A stretch of 64,000 bases of DNA from positions 122,387-186,386 of the forward strand of contig JALOBX010000003.1 in NCBI GenBank assembly GCA_023228065.1, in the 5' to 3' direction. The translations under genes and the position numbers were made by a program. Origin of the DNA: Candidatus Pacearchaeota archaeon. Lineage in GTDB: Archaea > Nanoarchaeota > Nanoarchaeia > Pacearchaeales > GW2011-AR1. Shown here piece by piece: positions 32,915-41,561 of this stretch (its first letter is position 1; each line of letters opens with the position of its first letter). The notes under the pieces were generated by a model. It ran no database searches. It saw only the letters and a program-made list of their open reading frames with translations, and was not told where the DNA came from.

Positions 32915-33352
32915 TTACCTTGTAACTTTCACATCATTGTTGTACTCTTCCCTCATTGAATACCCATAAGCTTTCATAGAATCTCGCTTCATAAGCAATG
33001 AATCTTTGCAAGCTCTTAGAACTTCAGCTACATAAATTGCCTCATTATATTTTTCTTTTAACTCAACTAAAGTCTCATCACCAATTACTTCTTGCCGTAT
33101 TTTAGCTTCTGTAACTTTTTTATTAGTTGTTTCATAAGATTCTCTAATAGTCATATCAAGTTTAGATTCTAAAAGCTCAATAGCTGATTTAAGTTTACTA
33201 GCCTGCCATTGAGCTTTTGCATAAAGAAATGCATACCACGAAAATGTTCCAGGAAGTTTAGTAGCTTCACCAGTAAAATCAGTTTCATCAAATTTTGCCT
33301 CATCAAGAATGTTAATTTCATATTCTTGGTTAAAGATTTTTACTTTCTCCAT
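32915..33352 (-). CDS. UvsY-like recombination mediator (candidate)
   Basis: A 145-residue helical protein. Its pattern of an N-terminal acidic segment, YAFLYAKAQWQASKLKSAI, KVTEAKIRQEV, and a C-terminal LRACKDSLLMKRDSMKAYGY with basic and aromatic residues parallels T4 UvsY (137 residues), which also ends in an aromatic/basic helix. UvsY loads UvsX on gp32-coated ssDNA. Being next to the SSB and near uvsX strengthens the guess; sequence identity is too low to be sure by eye. Confidence 0.6.
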   Translation of the reverse strand: MEKVKIFNQEYEINILDEAKFDETDFTGEATKLPGTFSWYAFLYAKAQWQASKLKSAIELLESKLDMTIRESYETTNKKVTEAKIRQEVIGDETLVELKEKYNEAIYVAEVLRACKDSLLMKRDSMKAYGYSMREEYNNDVKVTR

Positions 33353-33816
33353 TACAGATAATCCTCACTAAAAAAGTTTCTAATTTTAACTCCAGCGTTT
33401 TTGAAAATAATTAATGAATATATCGTATTATATTCACTCTCAAATACAACTTCTTTAATTCCAGCAGTTATTATAAGTTTTGCACATTCTGAACATGGCG
33501 TTTCTGGAGTATAAATAACAGATTTATGCATACCACCCAATTGTATACCAAATCTTGCGCATGTTCCTATTGCATTAACCTCTGCATGAACGCATAAAAC
33601 TGTCTCCATATTATTACCAGAAACAACTACACTTCCGCCATTACATTTATCTCGTTTACACAAAGAAGTATCTGACCCAAATGGCGGACTATTCCATCCT
33701 TCAGAAACAATTCTTCCATCAAGTGCAATTATGCATCCAACTTTTCTAGTTTTGCATGTTGACTGCTCTTTAACGCGCATCATTATATCATAAAAATACT
33801 TATCAGGATCTTTCAC
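33352..33816 (-). CDS. dCMP deaminase
   Basis: A 154-residue zinc deaminase with VHAEVNAIG (zinc His and catalytic Glu) and TPETPCSECAKLI (two Cys ligands). A further metal-site-like CKRDKCNGG resembles the additional zinc loop of T4-type dCMP deaminases. It converts dCMP to dUMP for dTTP synthesis. It overlaps the thymidylate-synthase-like gene by 14 bases. Confidence 0.92.
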   Translation of the reverse strand: MKDPDKYFYDIMMRVKEQSTCKTRKVGCIIALDGRIVSEGWNSPPFGSDTSLCKRDKCNGGSVVVSGNNMETVLCVHAEVNAIGTCARFGIQLGGMHKSVIYTPETPCSECAKLIITAGIKEVVFESEYNTIYSLIIFKNAGVKIRNFFSEDYL

Positions 33817-34795
33817 TTTCTGACCTCAAAAAGTGTTTGTAACAATTGCAATTTTCTAATTCGTAAATAAAATTTTCATGCGGCAAGTTAAACTTCTTGC
33901 ATAAGAGAACTAAAGTTAACTGCTTCCAATACATTGAAATATTACAATTCATTATTTCATCTATAAAATAGCTAGCATTAATAGATGCGTCTGCACTTCT
34001 TATCAACCTTTCTAATCTGCATATAATATTCAAATCACAATCTTCACTATAAATATCGCTATTTACAAATTCCATTTTTGGCATTGAAAAATATTGTTTG
34101 TTTTTTTCATCTACAATATTGTGCCCTTTTTCATAGAATTTATCATAAATATGAAATGAATTACAGATGTGTGTATATGCACCAACTTCAACATTTAATA
34201 AAATTGCTAAAATCTCTTGAAACATTGTAAAACTAAATGCATCATAAGGAGTTCCCCAAATAACATCTTGGGACCGCATATGTGTAATCATATGCAATTT
34301 ATTTTCTCTTACAAAAAACTGCAAGTCTAAAGTACATACTTGATCTTTGGTATGCTTAAGAGAATCTTGTGGAGTCTTTATATGAATAATAGCATGCCTT
34401 GTATAAAGATCTTCTTCAAATTTCTTTATAACAAAATCAAGCTGATCAAATCCTATATCCTTATTTGCGCCAAAAATTCTATTTCCATAAGCAGAATTAA
34501 GAGTTAAGCCATCGTCACTAAAATTATCAAAATTCTTAGAATAATATTTCATTGTGGCTAAATCATCTCTTCCACTCCAATACCATAAAAACTCACCTAT
34601 AGCGAATGGCAAACTAATCTTGCGCTTTTTAGAAAAAATAAGTCTATTTCTAATATTTGTTAAGCAAAATCCACTAGCTAAAATTTCGGTGTTCTCAAGA
34701 CATCTACATTTTACTTTGCTACCAAAAGCAAATATTGCGTCTATCATATCTTGATAAATATAATCCATATTGGTAGCACTATTAAAGTAAGTCAT
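33803..34795 (-). CDS. Thymidylate synthase-family enzyme, probable dCMP hydroxymethylase
   Basis: A 330-residue member of the thymidylate synthase/pyrimidine hydroxymethylase family. The start is the ATG at 34793-34795, in a TAATG overlap with the upstream gene. Cys154 (QVCTLDLQF) is the nucleophile, Arg174 and Asp177 (MRSQDVIWG) bind phosphate, and FHIYDKF supplies His215/Tyr217. The residue equivalent to thymidylate synthase Asn177 is Asp185 (TPYDAFSF). That Asn-to-Asp change marks T4 dCMP hydroxymethylase and favours cytosine. The neighbouring dNMP kinase, pyrophosphatase and glycosyltransferase support hydroxymethyl-dCMP. A diverged dUMP-using enzyme remains possible. Confidence 0.8.
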   Translation of the reverse strand: MTYFNSATNMDYIYQDMIDAIFAFGSKVKCRCLENTEILASGFCLTNIRNRLIFSKKRKISLPFAIGEFLWYWSGRDDLATMKYYSKNFDNFSDDGLTLNSAYGNRIFGANKDIGFDQLDFVIKKFEEDLYTRHAIIHIKTPQDSLKHTKDQVCTLDLQFFVRENKLHMITHMRSQDVIWGTPYDAFSFTMFQEILAILLNVEVGAYTHICNSFHIYDKFYEKGHNIVDEKNKQYFSMPKMEFVNSDIYSEDCDLNIICRLERLIRSADASINASYFIDEIMNCNISMYWKQLTLVLLCKKFNLPHENFIYELENCNCYKHFLRSESERS

Positions 34796-35874
34796 TATAA
34801 CATCTCCCACTTTCTATATTCAAAAATATTATTTAGAATATCATCAACAGCATCTTTTGCAATTCTTTTATTCATACTAATAAATTCTTCAAGCAACTCG
34901 CCGTAGATATTTGTATCATAAATTTCTCGCATTTTTTTTGCCATCTCGAAACCATCTTGAACAAGCATGTATTTAGGAAAATATTTATCTGCATTAAGAA
35001 TGTTACTATCACAAAAACAAAGTATGTTTGCGCTTACGCACTCAAAAGTTCTGATTGTCATTAAGCCAACTACTTCATATATATTCCTTGCTATTTGAAA
35101 AGAAAACATAGAGTCTGATAGCTTTTTAATAACATTTATAGGAGATATTTTACCTTTGAATTGCACATTAGCTTCATTCATAAGATTGTTAGAAAATTCT
35201 TTTGTTTCTTCCCTTAACCAATTACCATAAATCTTCATTGATCTTAGGTCGGCTGGGTACGGATTAGCAAAAGTATAAAGCATTCTTCTTCTTCCATATT
35301 CATTACCTACATACACACAATCTTCATACTCAGCTGCTCTTTTCTTCTCAATTAAACTTTTATTTGTAAAAGTAAAATAAGGCCAAAAAATAGAATTTTT
35401 AAAAAAAGCATCTTCACTATGCGGCCTTAATACAATTGCATTTGAAAGCACATTTTTTGGATAGTTTTTTACCCAAAAATCAGTATCAATAATAAATGGA
35501 AGCACGCTTTTTTTATCAATAAATTTTTTAAGAAGATCAATTAGCACAAAATAATCACTATCAAATTGCTCAGCGTATATCTTTCTATAAAACCCCATAG
35601 CAGGCCTAGATTCTGCAATTAACAAATCATAATTATTAACATTAATATTGCTACATTCAACATATGCTATTTTATTTATTATGTTCGCAAAATTATTATC
35701 TATATATTTTTTAGTTTCTTCATCCGCATTGTCTTCTAAAAGCCTTCCAGTAAAGGTTATATTATTATTTCTTGATAAAAGGTTCTCAAACAATTCTAGT
35801 CTAAGAGTTATTGAACCATCAACACTAATATTTTTAGCGTCATATCTTCCAACACCATACCACAATATATTCAT
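34795..35874 (-). CDS. GT-B-like glycosyltransferase, candidate DNA glycosyltransferase
   Basis: A 359-residue protein resembling GT-B enzymes, with two Rossmann-like halves: an N-terminal MNILWYGVGRYDAK and a C-terminal VYVGNEYGRRRML, then GKISPINVIKKLSDS and VGLMTIRTFECVSANIL, like the donor-binding E in GT4-type enzymes (RxFE). It lies directly between the hydroxymethylase-like gene and the dNMP kinase, sharing overlaps with both, not with the GT2 array. This suggests it glycosylates hydroxymethylcytosine in DNA. No direct motif for T4 alpha- or beta-glucosyltransferase is recognised, so this is inference. Confidence 0.6.
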   Translation of the reverse strand: MNILWYGVGRYDAKNISVDGSITLRLELFENLLSRNNNITFTGRLLEDNADEETKKYIDNNFANIINKIAYVECSNINVNNYDLLIAESRPAMGFYRKIYAEQFDSDYFVLIDLLKKFIDKKSVLPFIIDTDFWVKNYPKNVLSNAIVLRPHSEDAFFKNSIFWPYFTFTNKSLIEKKRAAEYEDCVYVGNEYGRRRMLYTFANPYPADLRSMKIYGNWLREETKEFSNNLMNEANVQFKGKISPINVIKKLSDSMFSFQIARNIYEVVGLMTIRTFECVSANILCFCDSNILNADKYFPKYMLVQDGFEMAKKMREIYDTNIYGELLEEFISMNKRIAKDAVDDILNNIFEYRKWEML

Positions 35875-36434
35875 TATTTCTCCTCTTCGAGAATAGACAT
35901 AATGTCTAAATAAACAATATCTGCATTTGCGTTCGCGCCATTATATGTTGTGTCATATTTAATAAATTTAAAAGGAGATTCTGACAAAAACTTCTCATAT
36001 TCAAATATAAAAGCTTTAATTTTATCAAAACTATAATTGCTATCAATTCCTTTTTTATCACTTTGTATTCTTTGCAAAATAGTTATTGGATTAGCACAAA
36101 ACAATAAAAAGACAACGCTATCTGCGATAAATTTATAATACTGTTCATAAACTTTATTCTTATCTAAATCCAAATTTATTTTTGGATAAACTATATCAGA
36201 AAGAAACGACCTGTCAAAAAATATAGGATTTCCTTTAGACAGTCCATTTATAAACGGAATAAGTTTTAACATTAATAAATTTTCGCCAGTTATTAGTGAA
36301 GTAAAATCAGAGTCAAATTCATTTTTAGAAGGTCTTGTTGGGTGATAATAAAAAGCCTTTGGATACCTTTCCATTACTTTCTTTAAAATAGAAGTCTTGC
36401 CTGTCTTATCAAACCCTTCAAATATAAAAATCAT
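35874..36434 (-). CDS. Deoxynucleoside monophosphate kinase (thymidylate kinase-like)
   Basis: A 186-residue P-loop kinase with FEGFDKTGKTS (residues 5-15), the thymidylate-kinase-like GxDxxGK(T/S), FFDRSFLSDIVYP (DRS motif) and QRIQSDKKGID as a lid. It phosphorylates dTMP, and in this operon possibly hydroxymethyl-dCMP, as T4 gp1 does although gp1 is from a different kinase branch. One base is shared with the upstream end of the glycosyltransferase gene. Confidence 0.8.
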   Translation of the reverse strand: MIFIFEGFDKTGKTSILKKVMERYPKAFYYHPTRPSKNEFDSDFTSLITGENLLMLKLIPFINGLSKGNPIFFDRSFLSDIVYPKINLDLDKNKVYEQYYKFIADSVVFLLFCANPITILQRIQSDKKGIDSNYSFDKIKAFIFEYEKFLSESPFKFIKYDTTYNGANANADIVYLDIMSILEEEK

Positions 36435-36437
36435 AAT

Positions 36438-37079
36438 TTATCCGCAAAAATTGTCATATAAAGACTTTATCCTAATCGCCTCATCATAATAATATTCAAA
36501 TTGTTCTTCTTTAGTGATTCTCTTATATTTAAAATACGCTGGATGTTTTATCTTGAAAAGGCTAAGATTTTCATGCCCGCTTGCTGCAAGGAAATTTTTT
36601 ACTTTATCTCCTATAGCAATAAAGACCTTACCATTAGTATTATTAAAATTTAAATAATCAAGTTGATCTCTTGTCCAATATTCAAAACAATTATTGAACG
36701 CTTCATCGGTATAATTATTTTTTTCAAAAGGACATTTTGCAACATTAATGAAATTCCAATTATTATCTTTACCATAAAATATATTAGAAAAAATATTTGT
36801 AACCATTCCTATTTCTGTTGATAAAATCACTTTTTCATAAGAAGAAACCATTGCATCAAAATCATTATTTAAAAAAGCCTCTATCATTTCTTTATCATAT
36901 TGAGACGTTTTCGTATTTTTATTTAGGTTCGATTTCCAATCCCCAGGATTGATACCTATAAATGTTATAAAATTTTTATCTCTTATTATGCCATATTGCG
37001 GCGGCATAATCCACCCATTTATTTGCGAGCACTTACTACAAGATAAAAATTTTTGCTTGTCTATATTACTCAGAATCAT
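36438..37079 (-). CDS. Uracil-DNA glycosylase superfamily protein
   Basis: About 213 residues. The ATG at 37077-37079 is chosen; earlier in-frame starts fall inside the homing endonuclease gene. Blocks match UDG family 4-like proteins: ITFIGINPGDWKSN (motif A), VAKCPFEKNNYTD, VFIAIGDKVKNF and KIKHPAYFKY (motif B His-Pro). SCSKC near residue 13 could be part of an iron-sulphur site, but the usual four-Cys set is incomplete. It might repair uracil, or could act on a modified base, which would be notable beside the modification genes. Confidence 0.65.
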   Translation of the reverse strand: MILSNIDKQKFLSCSKCSQINGWIMPPQYGIIRDKNFITFIGINPGDWKSNLNKNTKTSQYDKEMIEAFLNNDFDAMVSSYEKVILSTEIGMVTNIFSNIFYGKDNNWNFINVAKCPFEKNNYTDEAFNNCFEYWTRDQLDYLNFNNTNGKVFIAIGDKVKNFLAASGHENLSLFKIKHPAYFKYKRITKEEQFEYYYDEAIRIKSLYDNFCG

Positions 37080-37530
37080 TATTTCTAATTCTCTTTTTAT
37101 ACTTACTATTTTTTCTTTTCTTATTATGAAAAGCAACATGCTCACTTTGAGTCATTATTTGCAAATTTGATAAATCATTATTAAATCCATCACCATTTAC
37201 ATGGTGGATAATATACCCTTCTTGAATTAATCCATAAGCTTCTTCACATACAAAACGATGCATTTGTTGCCTTTTCCCATTACCTATACCTATTAAAAAA
37301 TGAGAACCGCTTTTTGATATACCGTTATTCCAGTTTGGATTCTTATTGCCAGTTAATGCATCACCTATTTGTTTTTTAGATTTTTCTGAATGATTTTTTC
37401 CATTAAAACCAAAATTTGGATTATTAATATTATGCCATTTATTAATACATGCTCTGCTACAAAATATTCTTTTTCCAGCATTTTCTTTAACTATGATTTC
37501 TTTATTACATTGCTTACAATATATTATCAT
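37066..37530 (-). CDS. HNH homing endonuclease, short
   Basis: A 154-residue HNH protein with an N-terminal zinc knuckle (CKQCNKEII, FCSRACINKW), one NUMOD3-like helix (NGKNHSEKSKKQIGDA) and YIIHHVNGDGFNNDLSNLQ. It lies between the pyrophosphatase and the glycosylase genes with overlaps on both sides. A third member of the same homing family as those at 22522 and 28737. Confidence 0.88.
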   Translation of the reverse strand: MIIYCKQCNKEIIVKENAGKRIFCSRACINKWHNINNPNFGFNGKNHSEKSKKQIGDALTGNKNPNWNNGISKSGSHFLIGIGNGKRQQMHRFVCEEAYGLIQEGYIIHHVNGDGFNNDLSNLQIMTQSEHVAFHNKKRKNSKYKKRIRNNDSE

Positions 37531-37910
37531 TTAAATCCTTGTCTATTCTCACTTTCCAGTCTATCCCTAACAACGCTTGATTTTAATGAAAATTCTTTCC
37601 AAAATTCTTCTTCATCTTTACAGCATAAATTTATTATATTTAATAAAAACTTTAGAACGTCGACGCATTCTTCTCTTAAATGATCAAAATCAATTTCTTT
37701 TTCTGGCTCATGCAATTTGTACCCAATAAGATCTAGGACTTCAACTGCCTCTTCAATTATATTGGTCGCATACCGCTTTATTTCTTCTTTTACTTCATTA
37801 TTTGTAAGCAAATTATAATCTTCATTTTTAATTTTTTTAAAAATAGTTTCACAAAAATCTTGCTGTTCTTCCATTGCTTCTTTAAAATTTTTAACATCAA
37901 CTTTTTTCAA
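37527..37910 (-). CDS. All-alpha NTP pyrophosphatase (dCTPase/dUTPase/MazG-like)
   Basis: A 127-residue helical protein with IIEEAVEVLDLIGYKL and LREECVDVLKFLLNII, the EExxE ... ExxD metal-binding helices of all-alpha NTP pyrophosphatases. T4 gp56 (dCTPase-dUTPase) belongs to this fold and removes dCTP so that hydroxymethyl-dCTP replaces it. Presence in this operon supports that role. MazG-type house-cleaning is the alternative. Confidence 0.75.
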   Translation of the reverse strand: MKKVDVKNFKEAMEEQQDFCETIFKKIKNEDYNLLTNNEVKEEIKRYATNIIEEAVEVLDLIGYKLHEPEKEIDFDHLREECVDVLKFLLNIINLCCKDEEEFWKEFSLKSSVVRDRLESENRQGFK

Positions 37911-37913
37911 TTT

Positions 37914-40571
37914 TCATACTCCATAAATTTGGCTTATAATACTTCTTCCTAAATCTATTTTATCAAATTTTGTTGGCTTCCCGCCAAATGCTCCTAAATC
38001 TACTAAAGCTTCAGTAATTGTTTTGCTAACCCTTTTCCCTTTTAGCTTTTTCTGAAAATCATTAACATCATCATATGGTTGATTACTTACAATAGCATCA
38101 GCAACTTTGTCTCCGCAACCCTTGAGGAGAGAAAAGCCCAACCTTATACTAGTGCCATCTATTGAAAAATCCTTCTTTGACTTGTTAATATCAACGCCCA
38201 ATATTGATATATGACTTTTTATGCAGTCAATTAAGTAGAGTTCTCTTTTATCAGAATATGAAGTGTTACTTAAAAGCGATACCATATACTCTCTAGGATA
38301 ATACACCTTCAACCACATATCCCAATACGCCAAAAGTGCATACCCAGTAGAATGCGCTTTGTTGAAAGAATAGTTTACAAAATTTACAATAGTATTCCAT
38401 ACTTTTAAAGTAATTTCTTTATCAAATATGGATTTCTCAATAAATTCTTTTCTTCTTTTTTCTATGGCCTGCTTATCTTGAGTGTCTTTAGTTACAAATC
38501 TCCTCCAATTATCGGCTTCATGATAGTCAATACCCAAAAACTTAGACGCTATCTTCATAACCTGTTCCTGATAGATTGGAATACCAAATGTGTCTCCAAG
38601 TATACCGTCTAAAATTCCGTTTTGCTCTCTCCTTGCAGAATTTTTTAGAATAATAAATTCATCAACAAAACCAGAAGAAAGAGGACCAGGCCTGTAAAGC
38701 GCGTTTGCCATTACTAAATGGTCAAACTTTGTAGGTCTCAATTTCATAAGTAAATCAGTAATTCCTCTAGACTCAAATTGAAAGATACCTTTTGTATTAC
38801 CTTTTGCAAATTGCTCAATAACTCTTTTATCATCAATATCAATTAAATTTAAATCAATATCTTTATCAATCAATTTTAGGGTATCTTTTATAATTGTAAG
38901 ATTTGAAAGACCTAATATATCAAATTTTAAAAGCCCTATTCTGCTTATTTCATGTGTTCCTTCTGATTCTGGCCACCCAGTAAGTTCAATTTTATTCTTC
39001 ACCACAATAGGAATAACTTCATCAATATTTTGTGGAGCTATAACAATACCTGCTGCATGTTTTGATATATGTCTAGGCTTTCCTTCTAGCTTTTTAGCTA
39101 TATTCCAAATTTCAGGATAATTTTTAGCAAAAATTTTAATTTCATTGTGATTAACTTTTGCATCGTTAAGCGATTCAGAAGAAAAAATACTTTTACAAGT
39201 CATATCAACAAGTCTGTCATCTAAATCAAAAACTCTTCCTAAATCTCTAAGTACTCCTCTTGAAGCAAGTGACGAAACTGTCATTATATCTGCTACATTT
39301 CCATATTTCTCCCTCAGATATTCTTTTACTGTATCTCTTTTTGTATCTTCAAAATCAATATCTATATCAGGATAATCTTTTCTATTCTTATTAATAAAGC
39401 GCTCAAACATAAGGTCATATTTAATAGGATCTAATTTTGTAATGTCAAGCAAATAAGCAACTAAACTTCCGCCAACACTTCCCCTACAAGGACCTACCAT
39501 AATATCATTATCTCTGCAAAAGCGCATTATATCATAAACAACATAGAAATATCTTAAGAACTTCATTTGCTTAAGAATAGAAAATTCATACTCAAGGCGT
39601 TCATTATATTTTTCTAAATCTTCAACACCAAAAAGCTTATATTCATAATTTTCAGTTATTGCATTTAAAAGAATTTGTTCTATTTCTTTAAGGCTTATTT
39701 TTACATTTGGAAGCTTTGTTGAAACGTCAAACTCAAACTGTTCACATTCATTAGCAACTTCACTTGTATTATTAATAAATTCAAGCAATTTGTTCTCAGA
39801 AAGTTCAAGTCCATTTTCTTTACAAATAATATATGACTCTAAAAATTGATCTAAGTTTCTAACATACAAATCCTTATAATCTGTAAATAGTTTTGAATTA
39901 CCAATTTTTTGATTTCGTTGGATTGCTATTAATGCTTCTTGAGCCTTAACATCTTCAGGATTTACATAATGACTATCTGTTGTAATAATACATTTAATAT
40001 CAAATTGTTTTGAAAGTTCTAATAATTTATTATTAGTTTTAATTTGGCGGGGAACATTATATAACATCAACTCAAAGAAATAATTTTCTCCAAAAACTTC
40101 TTTTAATTTCGCTACTTTCTTTTCTATATAGTCGCCTGCATCTAAATCAATCGCTTGTGGAATATCTCCGCCAATACATGCTGAAGTTACGATAAGATCG
40201 CTAGCATTTTCAAAAAGAAATTCTTCATCTATTAAAGGCTTATAATAGAAATGACGCCAACCATAATTATGAAGTTTGAGAAGATTTAGATAACCTTTAT
40301 AGTTTTTTGCTAAAAGAGTTGTGTGGTATGTAAGTTTGTCAGAAAGCTTTATATATGCTTCAAAACCAAAAAGAAATTTGAGATTATTTTGTTTTGCCTT
40401 AACATAAGCTTCCATTGCACCACAAAGATTACCATGATCTGTAATGCAAAGAATACTATCATAGAAACTATCACTTTTAATTTTAGAAATATAGTCATCA
40501 ACAGAAGCAACACCATCAAGAAAAGAATACTGACTGTGACAATGTAAATTGACAAATTTAATTTGTTTCAT
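37914..40571 (-). CDS. dnaE: DNA polymerase III alpha subunit-like replicase
   Basis: An 885-residue C-family polymerase. The N-terminal PHP domain has HCHSQYSFLDG (His10, His12) and CITDHGNLCGA. The palm carries CRGSVGGS and then PDIDIDFED (about residues 400-408), the catalytic aspartates; FNKAHSTGYALLAYW follows. It is shorter than bacterial DnaE (about 1160) and ends soon after the fingers/helix-hairpin-helix region, lacking the usual OB and tau-binding tail. It is the only replicative polymerase visible. The promoter motif and ATG give a nearly leaderless start. Confidence 0.93.
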   Translation of the reverse strand: MKQIKFVNLHCHSQYSFLDGVASVDDYISKIKSDSFYDSILCITDHGNLCGAMEAYVKAKQNNLKFLFGFEAYIKLSDKLTYHTTLLAKNYKGYLNLLKLHNYGWRHFYYKPLIDEEFLFENASDLIVTSACIGGDIPQAIDLDAGDYIEKKVAKLKEVFGENYFFELMLYNVPRQIKTNNKLLELSKQFDIKCIITTDSHYVNPEDVKAQEALIAIQRNQKIGNSKLFTDYKDLYVRNLDQFLESYIICKENGLELSENKLLEFINNTSEVANECEQFEFDVSTKLPNVKISLKEIEQILLNAITENYEYKLFGVEDLEKYNERLEYEFSILKQMKFLRYFYVVYDIMRFCRDNDIMVGPCRGSVGGSLVAYLLDITKLDPIKYDLMFERFINKNRKDYPDIDIDFEDTKRDTVKEYLREKYGNVADIMTVSSLASRGVLRDLGRVFDLDDRLVDMTCKSIFSSESLNDAKVNHNEIKIFAKNYPEIWNIAKKLEGKPRHISKHAAGIVIAPQNIDEVIPIVVKNKIELTGWPESEGTHEISRIGLLKFDILGLSNLTIIKDTLKLIDKDIDLNLIDIDDKRVIEQFAKGNTKGIFQFESRGITDLLMKLRPTKFDHLVMANALYRPGPLSSGFVDEFIILKNSARREQNGILDGILGDTFGIPIYQEQVMKIASKFLGIDYHEADNWRRFVTKDTQDKQAIEKRRKEFIEKSIFDKEITLKVWNTIVNFVNYSFNKAHSTGYALLAYWDMWLKVYYPREYMVSLLSNTSYSDKRELYLIDCIKSHISILGVDINKSKKDFSIDGTSIRLGFSLLKGCGDKVADAIVSNQPYDDVNDFQKKLKGKRVSKTITEALVDLGAFGGKPTKFDKIDLGRSIISQIYGV

Positions 40572-40602
40572 ATATTATTATATTTTAGATTGCACATCAT
40601 AG
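40571..40602 (-). promoter_or_regulatory. Phage promoter motif upstream of the polymerase gene
   Basis: Minus strand CTATGATGTGCAATCTAAAA then TATAATAATATATG, where the final ATG is the polymerase start. It matches 46271-46302 over 30 bases with few changes (TATGATGTRCARTYTAAAATATAATA). The start lies about six bases after the -10, so the mRNA would be leaderless. Confidence 0.6.
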
Positions 40603-40610
40603 AAAAGAAA

Positions 40611-40630
40611 AAAGCAGTTTTTGCTGCTTT
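40611..40630 (-). terminator. Intrinsic terminator after the primase gene
   Basis: AAAGCAG and CTGCTTT form a seven-base-pair stem with a six-base loop. On the minus strand it is followed by TTTCTTTTCT. It separates the primase operon from the polymerase promoter. A second weak stem CTTTATT/AATAAAG lies just upstream. Confidence 0.7.
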
Positions 40631-40673
40631 CGTTTCTAGTTACTTTATTCTAAAATAAAGCAAAAAAATCACC

Positions 40674-41561
40674 TTATAAGTTCTTTAAAGTTATAGAAAC
40701 CTCTAATTTATTTGTAAACTTAAATTTTTCTAACTTTAAATAATCATATTCTGTCTCAAAATCTCCTGGGTCTCCTTTTTCAAGTTTAACAACTTCTACA
40801 ATATCAAAATACGATATCAATTTTTGAGTTAATAACAAAGATTCTTTAAATTTATCAGAATCTAACATTAAAATAATATGATTAATTTTCTTTTTTAAAA
40901 GAAGTTTTATATGTTCATCACTAAAATAACTTCCCAGAAGGCATGTTGTATTTTTAAATCCTAATGAAAGCATTTTCAAACAATCAAATGGTCCTTCAAC
41001 TATTATAACTTCGTTTTTCAAATGCTCATAATTAAAAAGAACTTGCGAGCTTGCCTTATTAATTTCTTCTTTAGCTGGATGTAATGTCTTTTTACCTTTA
41101 CCTAAAAATCTTCTAGTCGTAAAATAAACTAATTTTCCATCTTCAAAAAACGGAATAATAAGCATTCCTAGATACTTTTTATCATCAGTATAACTTAAAA
41201 GATATCTCTCTATTATTTCATCTGAAATGCCACGGCCTTTTATATATTCATAAGCAATTTTTGCTATATGAGAATTATTATGTAAAATAGGAATTAAAGT
41301 AAGATTGATTTTTCCATTTAGTATAGTTTTTCTATCTTTAAAACTTTCTTTAACATTACCAAAATAAACTCCATTTATACCTTGTTCATTTAAAAGTTCT
41401 TCAAGCTTACCACCTCTCCCGCAACGATAACAGTGATAGAGTTTCTTCTTTAGATTTATTGTTAAGTGGCCTTTTTTGTCAGGACAATAAGGACAATAAG
41501 TAAGGAATTCACCGTTTTGATATTTGACTTTTTTAAAATAAGTTTCAATTGTACTTAGCAT
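40674..41561 (-). CDS. DNA primase (DnaG-like)
   Basis: A 295-residue primase. The CHC2-type zinc ribbon is CPYCPDKK (Cys23, Cys26) and HCYRCGRGG (Cys44, Cys47). The toprim core has VIIVEGPFDCLKML and ILMLDSDKF. It is shorter than DnaG but keeps zinc and catalytic parts, like small phage primases. It shares a base with the helicase gene upstream, so helicase and primase are made together. Confidence 0.9.
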   Translation of the reverse strand: MLSTIETYFKKVKYQNGEFLTYCPYCPDKKGHLTINLKKKLYHCYRCGRGGKLEELLNEQGINGVYFGNVKESFKDRKTILNGKINLTLIPILHNNSHIAKIAYEYIKGRGISDEIIERYLLSYTDDKKYLGMLIIPFFEDGKLVYFTTRRFLGKGKKTLHPAKEEINKASSQVLFNYEHLKNEVIIVEGPFDCLKMLSLGFKNTTCLLGSYFSDEHIKLLLKKKINHIILMLDSDKFKESLLLTQKLISYFDIVEVVKLEKGDPGDFETEYDYLKLEKFKFTNKLEVSITLKNL

